DNA of 64,000 bases from contig NC_088338.1 in the NCBI RefSeq assembly GCF_036884655.1, forward strand, positions 2,680,501 to 2,744,500, in the 5' to 3' direction. The DNA comes from Musa acuminata AAA Group (lineage: Eukaryota > Streptophyta > Magnoliopsida > Zingiberales > Musaceae). How positions within the stretch are numbered: position 1 is the first letter of the stretch; every line of letters begins with the position of its first letter. Shown here in pieces: positions 1-13,978 of the stretch. Below the pieces are notes generated by a model. That model ran no database searches and was not told the DNA's origin. It saw only the letters and a program-made list of their open reading frames with translations. The translations under genes were made by a program, and so were the position numbers.

Positions 1-120
1 CATGACCATGTCCTTGAGGAGCTCCACAACGTACTGCAACACGGACACAAGAAAGCTGCGGGCGAGTTCGAGTGCATCGTAGTAGGCTTCTCCGGCGGTC
101 TTAAAAGAGGTGGCCAAAGA
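1..120 (-). CDS. Partial exon of an unidentified protein, cut by the window edge
   Basis: The minus strand is open for 40 codons from 120 to the edge. It reads SLATSFKTAGEAYYDALELA and continues into a hydrophobic, helical stretch ending LLKDMVM. A TAG directly precedes it and could be a splice acceptor, although the tract before it is not pyrimidine-rich. The composition (Tyr-Tyr-Asp, then Leu/Val-rich helix) looks coding, and the GC content is well above that of the adjacent spacer. I do not recognise the family. The rest of the gene would lie to the left of the window. It could also be a chance open frame or a decayed exon. Confidence 0.3.
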
Positions 121-714
121 CTACCATGACAGAAACTGCAGCACTTGCAAAGGGCTGCCAACGAGACAATAACCCAGAACATGAACTGCAGTGGAAGAAA
201 TGTCATATTCTCTTTTGTTTCCTTGTGTAATGTGTTGCTGTGGTCCTCTTGGCGTAGGGACAGATGCTCGGAAGAGAAGGGGAAGGGAATAGTGTTTCTT
301 AGAAGAAGAGATGTGGAACAACAAGCATTAATGGCTTTTGTTGGAGAAGTACTTGTGGCCGCCTCAATAGTTTGGCATTGTAGTTTGGAATTACAACTGG
401 GAAGTAATTGGTAAGAGAATCGGGAGAGCATTAATTAAATTAATTATTTTTAATATTTCAATCTTTATATTTTTAAAAATTACATTAGGATCCTTAAACT
501 TAAACACTTCTGGCATATGATATTTTTATCAACATAATTGACGACGTAAAGAGATATGAGATTAAATATTTTATTTTTATAAATATAAAAATCTCAATAT
601 AACTTTTTTAAATATAAGACTTGAAATATTAAAAATATCTAACTACAGAAAATAATATATTTTTTATATTATATAAAATATATAATATAAAAAATAAATT
701 TTGATAAAAAAATC

Positions 715-768
<54 letters not shown>

Positions 769-1346
769 TCCAATGGCAATGCAGGAGAGAAATGTAATTT
801 AATTATTCTAATACAAGAAAAAAAATCATAGCTTATTTATCACCAGAAAAATACAACAGTAATAAAATATATAAAAAGGAAAACTTGCTTTCAGAATTTT
901 TTTTTCTTGCCTTTTATTTTATCTTTTTAATATGCTTGTGGAGCTGTTCTACTCTGCCAAAGGTAGACCTCAAATCATCTCTTAGACAGATTCTCCCAGT
1001 TTGTCTTCAAAGAGTTTGGAAATTAACAGACAAAAATGATCCTTTTTTTAAATGAGAATAGGTCAAAATTCTTTAAAACCAATTGAAATTATCAAGAGAT
1101 GAATCATACATATTCTTAGCTGTTAGTTGTATAAATTACACCATATAAGCAGGATGCACACTGTTTAGAGACTGTCAACTATATGTTTCGGAAGATGGAG
1201 AAATGAACTATTCCACTACCATATAGAGTGATCAAAGACTGCATAATATCTTTAAAATGTGATGGTTAGATGTCACTTGCTGATCCAGAAAATTCATTAT
1301 ATTAGTCTATCAAAGTAACCAACCTTGATAAACATACACAGGCTGA
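121..1346. other. A/T-rich spacer, no gene seen
   Basis: The first 300 bases are mixed in composition and may still be intron or UTR of the edge gene. From about 430 the DNA is strongly A/T-rich and holds a long (TA)n run. No coding segment or RNA gene was recognised. It ends at the 3' side of the ABCI11 gene, whose UTR probably occupies the last few hundred bases. Confidence 0.6.
717..766. repeat. (TA)n microsatellite
   Basis: About 24 uninterrupted TA units in an A/T-rich spacer. Likely to vary in length between individuals and prone to assembly error. Confidence 0.95.
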
Positions 1347-4300
1347 TTAAAGAGGAAATGCTTCTTCTTTGAGAATTCCTCCCATTTGCATCCTCCAAGA
1401 TATATCTACTAGAGATGACAGTTCCCTGAAAAGGGATAACAAGAGTATGCTACATCAGCAGATCCATGCAAACAAAAATGCATCAATGCAGATGCTCCAA
1501 TAAGATAACACACCATTGAGGGTTTGCTTATTGAAATTTCATAACATAAAGCAGTTGCCCAATTGATGTTTAGTGTGGTGAATAAGTCGAGAATAGTTAA
1601 CTTGCTAATCACAATAGCGAATCGTGCCAAAAACATTATAATATCTGTAGTCCACATCTGATATATGCAACACATGAGTCAGTACTTATCTGAGACATTA
1701 AAAATATCCAAATTTTAATGAATGACCACGAGTAAGAAAATATCAAACACTGATCATAATTATTTAACTTATGTGTAGCTATTTTGATTGCAGGTACCCA
1801 CAGACATAGGTGAAACAAACAAGTCTGTTCTCATGTTATGGATATAAAACTATATTACAAAATCATGTAAATGGAGATAAACTATAACCAAGATCTACAA
1901 CATCCAAAGCACCCAAAAATCAAAATATATATTTGATAAATCCAGGCAGCTACAAGAAAAAAGACATTTATCCTAGTTTTGATGCTGAGTCACAGTGCCT
2001 AAACTAAACATGATTAACAGGATGACAACATATGCTCTATAAGTAATCTGGTTATTAGTAAAGCATTTAGACTAACAATTTAGATAGATCATATATAATG
2101 CCCAAACCACTTGGTTTATAAAAAAGAATTTTGACCAAAATTCTAACTATGATAGACTTCTACTTCTTTGCTCTTGTAGAGTGCAAACTCTCTTATTTTT
2201 CAACACACAGTACAATGACATCAGCAAATTTCACAAGGTCTATAACCCTATGGCTACATACCAAATTTTTATTACAAGTGGAGATTTCCTAGATGCAAAG
2301 ACATGAATTGTGTAGCACACATACCAAGATTCTTATCATTTTTAACAAAAATATTGCAATTACTTGAAACATTAGCACCATCTCCATTGCAACTTCTTTT
2401 TCCTTTTTCAAAGTTACCAAGGGAAGCAAGATTATAGGGACACAGATGACAAATATCTCATTAGTTTCAAAGAAGTTCAGAATTATATTGACAACATTGT
2501 CTTCACCATGACAATTTGATGATATCTTTGCACCTTGAATTGTTTCATCTATCATTGAAATAATCCAAATATCTAGAAAGACAAATTTCTTAAAGGACAA
2601 GAGTTTGATAATCAAGCAATAAAGTATAAATTGGCAGTTAAATTACTCTATGGATAAAACAATTATTGTCCCAATATTGCTTTAAAAAATGATGTGACAG
2701 GTGTTAACTAAATTTCTATTAGTACTTTTGTTTCACATGTAAAAAAAAAGATGGCATATTCCTAAAACAGAAGACAACAAACAGAAAAAGCAAACACACT
2801 TTAGATCATGGCTGACGACAAGTATTGTTAGTTCCTTCTTTAGATGCTTTAGCAACTTCACAACATCAGCCCGAGCCTTCCAATCTGGTTAAAAGAAGAA
2901 TCACAACAAATGAGGTAGAAACAAATTTTTTTATCCTCATAAAGCATAACAATGTATATATAAAAGTAAAGGGGACACATCAGGAACTCAAGAAACCATC
3001 CATAAAGAGTTAAATGTTGTATCATCTTTCAAAAAGCAATTCACAGGAGAATTATCTATAACATCCAAAACAAGATAAAACGGTATATATTCTAAAATTA
3101 TTTTAGTGCAAGCAAGTTTGATGTTGAGGAGATCAACAACAACTTCATAACTGTTTAACAGGTATAATTGATCATACCAAGACCTGCAAGTGGCTCATCT
3201 AGTAACAGTAGTTGTGGTGTCTGAACCTGAAAATCATAGAAGATAGCATGTCACAAAAGGAGCAATCATTTGATCACACATCAGCCATAACTAAATTCCT
3301 ATTCGCTCCAGCATCCCACAAAAAATTCTTACTAACTGGATTGCCAAGGCAAGGCGCCGTTTATAGCCACCACTCAGAGAATGAGGATCTTCATCCAAAG
3401 ATATTGTATTTAAACCAACCTGGAATTCCAGCATAAGTATCAATGAACCAGTGACTGTAATTTCCAAATTTCTCAAAAGGTCATGCAATCTTCTTAGTAA
3501 GCTCTAACATGAAACCATTTTTTAGGGTAATACTGACAAAGATATCACAGGTAGCAAGTTTTCTGTTCTAAAACAGAACAGTGTTGGAATATCTAGAACA
3601 TACGAACTTCACACAGAAATAAGAAAGTAATGTTTACCGAATTAACTGCATATTGCAAATTCAAAGCAAGTTGTTCTCTCAATGTAAAATCTGCCTTCTG
3701 CCTTGGCCACCCAAAGGTCATTTCCTCGAGAATGGTATCAGCTAAAAAGTACCTAATGTATTAGAATTTCAAACTAGTAAGGAAAAGAAACAACAATCGC
3801 TGCTATAAAGAATAAAACAAAGCATCTTTATTTGTTCTTATCTCTATGGGATCAAATGTAATGGATAAAATTACCTTGACCATATAAATTGACTTGTGAA
3901 GATAGACCAACGTTAAAGGTTCAATTAAAGTGGTTCATCAATAACTGGAAAGTCCTATTGTGCTCCTAAATAATTAATCAAGCCTATCATTGCAGAACGA
4001 TTGTTCTGATATTAGGAGCCAAAATACTTCTTAGATAATGTTAAAGTAGAACATTGAAATCATATAATCATTCTAGATGACCAAGCAAATTTAATTCTTA
4101 TGAGAATTTTTGAACTCAACACAATCCTTGATGCACTTCTGAACAATACGAGAAGGTAGGTATTCCATTAGAGAAATTTATATTCTATTCCAGTTGATCT
4201 AGAATAATTATGTTAGCATGAAGAGAAAATAGCAACCTTAATCTGAAGCATTTTTGTCCCTCATTTCCCAAGTTAACAGGTTTTGCACAATTAAAACCAA

Positions 4301-5633
4301 TAGATCTTTCAATTTATTAGAATATAATCTTGCACACTAAAATCAAAAGCACTTGTTTTTTCAGACAACAATGATGGGATATACTAAAAGAACTCCTAGA
4401 AATCAAACCCACTAAGCCAATTATATCGTTCTCTTGTCAACTGGAATAGTAATATAACTATATATAGGTTAGATTATCGTGAGGAGAACTTCTCAGAAAT
4501 CTAAAACCTGACAGGAAAAGATATTAATTGAAATCCTTTTGTTATTTAAAGTAAGATAGAAAGACACATATGAGTTTCATGATTGGAAAACAATACAAGA
4601 ACCATTTAGTACCTCTCAGGAAACTGAAACACAATACCAACCCTTTCTGGTGCTAATGGTTCAGGGGAGTCACTTGGTTTTCCATCATACCCATATCTTT
4701 GCACAATGATTGACCCAGATGTAGGTTTGGATAATCCAGCCAGCAGCTGCATTAAGGAATCAAAAAATTGAACTAAAGAAAGGGGCTTCAAGTGGACCAT
4801 CAGTGTCCATGAATAATAATACACTAGGTCTGGAGGCAAACATGCAAGAGAGTAGTTTTTCCACTTCCGCTTCGTCCAAATATCAAACCAAAGCTGCCGG
4901 AACCAACAAACAAGTTCAGTAATGAACAAGGAGCTTTTCAAATTTGCAATTTTACTGGCTAAAAGTGGATTAGGTCATTGCTCACGTACCTTTTCTCACG
5001 AAGGGACAAACTAACTTCATTCAAGAGGTTGTGCTGAGTCCCAGGTGGCCGATAGTTAACTCTCCTTACCTTAAAACAAAAATCAACTGCATAATTACAA
5101 AAGATGACAATGTTCGGAACCACAAAAGATTTCTAATAGATGCGACGTATTAGAAGAAGAAATGGATACTCAGAATTTGCACAAAACTTTGGAAAAAACT
5201 GTGGCTGATAAAATGGGAAGATCAAGCTGTCAAACTTATAACTCCTAACGAATGCAACATCATGCCAAAATGTGCCATCCTATGAACAATCCAATCAGCT
5301 TTGCTAATTATATATCCGGCCGAAAAAGAATCATAATATGAGGAGAGAAGATGGTCATCTTCTCCAGTTTTGACGTATCGAAACCAGCTCTCTTCACATG
5401 AATCACCGGTTTCTGTCATCGAATGTGGTAGCTAACATACCCCTACAATCCAACAGTCAAAGCAAAGATACAAAGATTAATCGGCAGAGGAAAGGGACTT
5501 ACTTCGATGCAGGAATGGTCAGATGAGATCCGAAGTGCTCGTGATTTGGTAGCAACCCTTGGTAAGAATATAAAATGAAGGAATTGGTAATAGGAGATAT
5601 TTTAGAGGCACTGCAAAGCACAATTCGGAGCAG

Positions 5634-5674
<41 letters not shown>

Positions 5675-5810
5675 CGCACAGAAGACGAGAAAGTTTCTAA
5701 GAAGCAATTGGTCAAGCACCTCACCTCCGATATGCGGAGGGTACCATCTCGGCCGCGCATAACTTGTTGTGGCGGAACCCGGAGCAGGGAGAGCCATAGC
5801 AGAACGCCAT
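1347..5810 (-). CDS. ABCI11: ABC transporter I family member 11-like ATPase, chloroplast type
   Basis: Ten exons, read right to left: 5725-5810, 5503-5557, 4990-5069, 4842-4893, 4613-4746, 3638-3752, 3333-3419, 3178-3226, 2800-2884, 1347-1425. All phases join to give 273 residues, close to the roughly 278 I recall for Arabidopsis ABCI11/NAP14. Visible motifs are NYRPPGT, Walker A GRSGSGKTT (the GKT sits near the exon 4 end), Q-loop FQFPERY, signature LSGGYKRRLALA, Walker B LLLLDEPLAGLDWK and switch SHDL. It is a soluble nucleotide-binding subunit without membrane segments. The family is plastid-targeted and has been linked to chloroplast metal transport; that role is known of the family, not shown here. 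The N-terminus (MAFCYGSP...) is Ala/Ser/basic-rich, as in transit peptides. An in-frame ATG at 5915 would add 35 residues. Intron 9 is about 1.4 kb. The promoter faces SPC12. Confidence 0.93.
1426..2799 (-). other. Intron 9 of the ABCI11-like gene
   Basis: This 1.37 kb intron separates the exon ending SHDLK from the final exon, which starts at ELSSLVD. The junction is phase 2 and gives an intact Lys codon. No other gene or clear element was seen inside it; open frames on either strand are short and A/T-driven. Confidence 0.85.
5636..5671. repeat. (TA)n microsatellite in ABCI11 intron 1
   Basis: About 18 TA units inside the 167-bp first intron (5558-5724). They make up roughly a fifth of the intron, so length changes would alter intron size noticeably. 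Confidence 0.93.
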
Positions 5811-6600
5811 AGAAGCGGAATTGACGGAGGCGGCTGCTGTCTTTCGGCGGCGGACGGTGCTCGCAGCTCGTCTCTTCGCAGGCTGCAGGCCCGTAGCCGG
5901 CTGAGCAGCGGACAACCGAGGGGAAAAGATCGCTCCTTTGCGTATTAAGAAGAGGGGGCCCGAATCGACGAGCCAAAGATCCGACCCGAAACTTATCTAT
6001 GACTGATGATGTGCATCAATTCGAACCCGACCCAAACTTTTGGATACACAAACTAAACCCGGTTCACTTCCCTAATCCTAATTAGCTACCTTTGTTGAAT
6101 GGATCCAAATCTTAAATCAATGAGATGTATTGTAAAACCAAGAATCTTAAATCGAGTAATAAATTTTAATTGGATCTTTTACATTTTGATTTGTTCCCTA
6201 AGATGTTAATTAGTGTTCCAGAACTATATTCAATATGCATATAACAAAAAAGAGTCCTAAATGTGTTTCTAAGATCCTATCAAATAATCTCAGTAAACAT
6301 CATTTCTGATTTATGAATAGCTCGACTATTTTATGAATCTAAATGTCAAAAATATTTTATCAGGTACATCATCGGTGTAATTTTTGTGGGACAAAGATTC
6401 TTTCATCATTAGTATGAATCCAAGAAAATTACATTAATCAATCCTCTTACGAAAATAAACCTATTTTAATTGCACGAATCCAGTTACGATGAGCCAGTTT
6501 AGAAACTACATGTATCAGGTTGGGCTTGAGGTCAGGTATCACCAGCCCGGCCCGTGCCACAGCTCACGGTAAGCTTACCTCCCCAACCGGACACCCATGG
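5811..6600. promoter_or_regulatory. Shared upstream region between ABCI11-like and SPC12-like genes
   Basis: The two genes are divergent. About 790 bases separate the ABCI11 start (5810; alternative 5915) from the first SPC12 leader exon near 6590. This region must hold both promoters. The part next to ABCI11 is GC-rich and the middle is A/T-rich. No single TATA box stands out. Assignment as a shared promoter rests only on orientation. Confidence 0.5.
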
Positions 6601-6688
6601 CGGTGATAAAAAAGGGCAGATCTGGGGATCAGAATGAGGGTTTGCCAGGATTGCTCGAGTCTCCTTCTTCTCCCTTCGATCCGCTCAG

Positions 6689-6881
6689 GTTCTTGATTCT
6701 TCTGATCCATCCAGGGTTTTCGTTTGTCGAATTCAATTTAGATCTCGATTCCTCTCTTGAATTCGGCATTTTGTTTGATGATCTCTGGCATCTCGAATCG
6801 GATTTGTTTGGGGGTTTCAGACGAAGTTGCTTCCCCATCTCGAATCTATGTAAGATCTTCTGTTTTTGTTCTTGATTTCAG
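6689..6881 (+). other. 5'UTR intron of the SPC12-like gene
   Basis: A donor (CTCAG|GTTCTTG) after a CT-rich leader and an acceptor (TTGATTTCAG|ATGG) place a 193-bp intron ending immediately before the start codon. The T-rich intron body supports splicing. The leader exon probably begins near 6590. Confidence 0.65.
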
Positions 6882-7166
6882 ATGGACTGGCAAGGGCAGA
6901 AGGGCGCGGAGATTGTGATGCAGATCATGCTCGTCGTGTTCGCGATCGCTGGTTTGGGGACCGGATACACCATCGGCTCCTTTCCGACGATGATGCTTAC
7001 ATACGCCGGTGGAGTCGTGCTTACCGCACTGATCACTGTGCCCAACTGGCCCTTCTTCAATCGCCACCCCTTGAAGTGGCTGGATCCGAGTGAAGCAGAA
7101 CGCCATCCGAAGCCGCAGGTCGATGTTGCTGCTGCCTCCAAGAAGAAGGCACCCAAGCACAAATAG
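6882..7166 (+). CDS. SPC12: Signal peptidase complex subunit 1 (SPC12/SPCS1)
   Basis: A single coding exon of 94 residues, the normal length for plant SPC12. It starts MDWQGQKGAEIVMQIML, followed by a first membrane segment (about residues 11-30), a short loop, and a second segment rich in Gly/Val/Leu (about 37-55). The family signature PNWPFFNRHP then precedes LKWLDPSEAE and a Lys-rich cytosolic tail (KKKAPKHK). SPC12 is a non-catalytic subunit of the ER signal peptidase complex, with both termini cytosolic. The start is set by the family N-terminus MDWQGQK and by an intron acceptor directly upstream. It is head to head with the ABCI11-like gene. Minus-strand frames over the same bases are shadows. 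Confidence 0.96.
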   Translation: MDWQGQKGAEIVMQIMLVVFAIAGLGTGYTIGSFPTMMLTYAGGVVLTALITVPNWPFFNRHPLKWLDPSEAERHPKPQVDVAAASKKKAPKHK

Positions 7167-7425
7167 CAGTAGGTCTTGTAGCATTCAGTTGACATCGTTC
7201 AAGTTAAGGTTGCGGAAATGCTTTAGTCTAATGCTTTCCGAGGTATTTGTCTCAAAGGACTTTATTCTCATATATGCTTAATTAATTATAATTTTGAAGG
7301 AGTTTATTATTTTCTTTTCTTGTTTCTTAATTTTGAGTTAATTTACATTGGAATTCATATAATTCTAAAAATAAAATAAATAATCTTATTTATCATATAT
7401 TGACGAAAAATATTCCATTAAATCA
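7167..7425. other. 3' flank of SPC12
   Basis: Expected 3'UTR followed by A/T-rich DNA. Nothing else recognised. Confidence 0.6.
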
Positions 7426-7797
7426 ATGAGAATAGCAATGCCTGAGCCACCAGCAGCAGCATTACCTGTGGAAGCTGATGGAAATGGTGATCCAGAGGGT
7501 CACTGCCTGCATCAGCCAACGCTCACCTCCACCCATCTCGCCATGGTCGAAGCAAGGATGCCCCACGTAGAGATCTTGGACCATGTCCGACAGGTGCAGG
7601 ATCAATGAGAATGAAGTGTTCGACGAGCTTGGATGAAGGAGAAGATCCAGTTGCTGACCAGAGCTTGCCTCAAGGAGTACAGGAGAACAGCAGAGTGGGA
7701 TGTGAGGGAAAGGTTCGCATCAGTTGGCCTCGCTGAGAAGGGGTACAAAGTGGAGGAAATTTCTTGGTCTACATGCAATATTTGCAGACCTTTTTAA
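7426..7797 (+). pseudogene. Possible decayed coding fragment, family unknown
   Basis: This GC-richer island in A/T-rich spacer holds two abutting open stretches in different frames. The first, 7426-7608, contains PEPPAAALPVEADGNG and then HVEILDHVRQVQDQ. The second, 7633-7797 (54 codons), reads MKEKIQLLTRACLKEYRRTA followed by EWDVRERFASVGLAEKGYKV. The second has a natural charged, amphipathic composition, and the two together look like one protein broken by a frameshift and stop. I cannot name the family. It may be a gene relic, a retrocopy piece or chance. Confidence 0.28.
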
Positions 7798-10053
7798 GTG
7801 AAAGTATCAGCATGTTATAAAATAGGAATAAGATCTAAGTTCCAATTGAAAACATAAACCATTAAAATGTTATGAATTTAAATAGGGAGTTGACGAAATA
7901 TAACACGAGAATATTGTTCTAAGTATTAGAAAACAAGAATCGGTCTTCCACTCTCTCCTATGCGGACGTATAAGAGAAGTAGAAGTTCGGAAAGAGTATT
8001 GTATGCAAATGTTGCGAAATGGGTGGGGCATTTGTGGCCTTTCAATCTACTTGGACTATGCCACATGGCAGCATGTGGCACATCTTCGATGATAACGAGT
8101 CAGCATGATTGTGAAATTAGTGGTGCGATTGACATTTCAGATCCACGGGGTGCTTAGTGGGACATAATGTATCTTCAAGTTATCCATCTGGCCCCTCCAG
8201 AGTGTTTCGACACATGAAAAGGTTTTGGTCATGGTGTCTTGTTTAACGAGCAATTAGACCATGTCATTTGTTGTGAACATTATTATATTGACTTCTATCG
8301 CTAGGGTTATCAAGCGTTTTATAGTTGGATTCAAGCACATTATTATTGCCAAGAAACTTCGTAGCCATAAGATACGTCATGGTTGGACACAGTCATATCA
8401 TCATCAAATGATGCTTAATGGTTAGATTTTACATCGAGGGATGCTTTTGTGATCATTTCAACTGCATCATCATTAGATGGTGCTTAATGATCATATTCAA
8501 TCATATTATTGTCGAATGTTAGTGATTCCATCGTATAGGAATCGTTGACATCAATGTTACTAGCAATGAACATTGAACCCGCTTCAGGTCATGTCAATCG
8601 TATTATTATCATAGAAGAGTGCTTTGAGCTATGCTGGTTGTATTGTTATCATAGGGAGTGCTTCAAATCATTTTCAATTGTGCTTTAGGTCAAGGGTAGA
8701 GCACCCTCGCTAGAACAAGCAGGATAGCTTAATGATGTTCTTACGACATGAGCCATCCTTCTAATGCCAACATGAGGGAAAAAATATTGGTAATATTCGA
8801 ATCAACCTCACTCGGTTCAAGCCCACGTGTACAAAAGATCTAAGGTGGTCGAAGGGAAGGCTAAGATGCTCCTCGGGGATTGAGGTGGACTCGAATGCAA
8901 TCTCATGTAGGAAGATTGAGGTCGAACAAGTATTCTGACCTAGTCTCTCCAACACTCAAGTTAGTAACTGACGATTATGGAGTAAAATTTAATAAAAGTA
9001 ATTAATCTTGATTTTTATACCTAAGGTAGTATCTAAGAGTGGGTTAATTAAGGATAATATTTCATAGAACATTCCCTTCCCTATCATTTTAAGGTATGAG
9101 TGAAATATTCCAATATTTCACTTTAAATTAATGTCCATATGGCTTAATTGTTGATCGAGTCTTGCTCTCTCTTTGCTGACTATGTTGTCATTTATTACCA
9201 TGTGTTAAGTCGCTATCAAGTAGCATAAGTGAGATCCTCGTGGGTTGTTATAAAATTCTTTAAATCCTCCATTGTTGGAGATATTTAGTATCACATAGTA
9301 GATTAACACCATCTTACAAAGCCAATTGAGAGTGGATCACCAAATGATAGGATAGCGTTGTAGGCATAATGAATGTCTATAATTATAAATTTGATTTTAT
9401 GATCTTTAAGTATTTTTGGATTTTGAAGGTAACATAGAGGATTGTCCTATCGAGGGATATGACAAAATTACATACGTGGATATGGAGTCCATATTTTTAG
9501 AAGTGAAGCCAATTTTTTTAAAATGCATTGAAATAAAAAATATCGACTAAGCTCTTTATATTGATCAACAATGACTTCAATAAAACATTTAAGGTCGCTC
9601 GACCTCTTATTTTCTAAATACTATATCAAGATCTCCATGTAACTTATGCATTTTTACTTATGTTTCTTTGCATTGGATTTGCAAGTAGGAGAATTCTGAA
9701 AGTAAAATTGTATGCTAATATTCTTAGGTTTTTTAAAGATCATAGTTAAACAACCTTTTATTAGTAAACTTGGGTAACCATCCAAATGACTTGAGAAGTT
9801 AACCCACAAAAAAGTTATGTTGAATCATTAGCCCCTTTTTATTCTGCCTACATCAAATCGTCAAACAAGATGGTATCAAGTTGACCTAACTATGAGATGA
9901 CAAAAGGATTGACATGCCAAATGCATGAGATATGATGTATCGTCAGATTATCCACATGTTAATACCCCCTTACAGTTCCGTGCAACAAATGCATAACATT
10001 ATGACTCATGTTAACAAGTTCTTGATTCACGTGTTGGGATGAATAGACATCCA
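7798..10053. other. Repeat-like spacer, no intact gene
   Basis: No long coding frame. Phrases recur loosely (cat-att-att-atc, 'gagtgcttc', 'gatgcttaatg') between 8280 and 8700, as in old diverged repeats. The minus-strand stretch 8761-8955, with SLPFDHLRSFVHVGLNRVRL, resembles fragments I recall among predicted hypothetical proteins of banana relatives, and is probably repeat-derived. A diverged copy of the 92-bp repeat that follows is visible around 9890-9970. Confidence 0.45.
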
Positions 10054-10238
10054 TTTTAGCATTACTATGAGATGATATTACGATCGACACGTCAAATCCA
10101 TGATATACTCAGTGGGTTGTGATGTGTTATCATATTATCCACGTATTTTAGCATCACTATGAGATGATATTATGGTCGACACGTCAAATCCATGAGATGC
10201 TTAGTGGGTTATGACGTGTTCTCGTATTATCCACGTAT
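10054..10238. repeat. Tandem duplication, about 92-bp unit
   Basis: Two adjacent copies begin at 10054 and 10146 with ttttagcat(t/c)actatgag. They share the 'gacacgtcaaatccatga', 'cagtgggtt/tagtgggtt' and 'ttatccacgtatt' blocks and differ by scattered substitutions. A more diverged relative lies around 9890-9970. Confidence 0.85.
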
Positions 10239-10860
10239 TAATCCTCCTTTGTCGATGGTGTTATGCCCTGTGCTCTCGACAAGAAATGCGTCTCCCAAAA
10301 ATGACTTAAAAGTAAAGCTATGATATTTTATTTTCGATAAATGCTCTATCAGGTACGTCAACCTTGTCAACTTTGACAGGGATGCAGGCCCTCAGGATAT
10401 CTTGGCCAAGAAATGCAGCCACCCAAAAGCTCTCGCTCCAAATGCAATGCTTGTAATCCTTTTGACTAAAAGCATTGGTGTGTTTGATAGATATGATTCT
10501 TTCCCCATAAGTTATCATTGTTTTTGATAAAATAATCATAATATTTATTTTGATATCAGAGCAGAACATGTGTTCATATTTGTCTGACACTTAATTAATA
10601 TATATATAATATTTATTTTTTCATATCAAACAATTTATCACATGAAGACATAATTTATATTGCTTATAAAGTAGATTATTTCTGACATTATTTACATGGA
10701 TGTATGTGAGAAGTACATATATTATCTTCATATAGTTCTTGTTTTTCTTTTAAATTTTATAATTATTTTTTCATATATTACATTCAAGTTTAAGTTGGAG
10801 GTTCCTCAAAGATAATTATGTTATATTAATCATTGTACTACAACTAATTATTTCACTTGG
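10239..10860. other. A/T-rich spacer
   Basis: No gene or defined element recognised. It leads into a mixed TA/TG microsatellite. Confidence 0.55.
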
Positions 10861-10899
10861 TACATGTATGTATATATATATATATGTGTATATATATAT

Positions 10900-10943
<44 letters not shown>
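10861..10943. repeat. Compound (TA)n/(TG/CA) microsatellite
   Basis: Tracts of TA are interrupted by TG and CA steps, ending in a pure (TA)n run of about 30 bases. It lies at the distal edge of the GC-richer region upstream of the phosphatase gene. Confidence 0.93.
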
Positions 10944-10946
<3 letters not shown>

Positions 10947-11307
10947 ATGTGATACATACCACGGAAAGTGCATCCGCCGAAACACCCGACGGTGATGGGT
11001 GAGCTTTTGGTCCGTGGCCCCACCTCGGATATTGGCGGGCCCACTATCAAAACGACCTTCAAAGAGCGGGGTCCGGATCCTGCGTGGGCCCACCTCCGTG
11101 ACCAGTGAATCTCCTGGCCACCACGCGTACTTCCCCCGGTTACGTTTCTGATGCGCCCAAGTTCGTCACCTCCTTTGCGCATTCGGAGATCCCACTGGTC
11201 GCAAAACCCCGGCCCCCACAAAGAGACCCACTCATACCAACCGATCGACAGCCTCCACGTCGGCCCCATTAAATCACCTCAGGCACATCGTACCGTGGTA
11301 GAGGACG

Positions 11308-11316
11308 TATATAAAG
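11308..11316 (+). promoter_or_regulatory. Likely TATA box of the PFA-DSP phosphatase gene
   Basis: TATATAAAG lies in a GC-rich promoter, 154 bases before the ATG at 11470. A start of transcription about 30 bases downstream would give a leader of roughly 120-130 bases. This matches the plant core-promoter consensus; function is inferred. Confidence 0.6.
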
Positions 11317-11469
11317 GCAGAATACCCACCCCGGATCTGTGCGAGTAACAGGATTCTATTGACTCGAAACGGCGTGGGCAAGATTAGGAGACGAACTCCG
11401 AGTACCAAACCCTCGCGAGGGACGAGCAGCGACCGTTTTGATCTCGTTGATCGATAAGATCACCGAGAT

Positions 11470-13978
<2,509 letters not shown>

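Noticed and set aside
6846..7195. Minus-strand frames of 105-112 codons opposite SPC12
   Set aside because: They mirror the SPC12 coding exon; no independent start context or family match.
10853..11269. 138-codon minus-strand frame running into the (TA)n microsatellite
   Set aside because: The end translates the dinucleotide repeat (YIYIYI), and the rest lies over the phosphatase promoter with no family resemblance.
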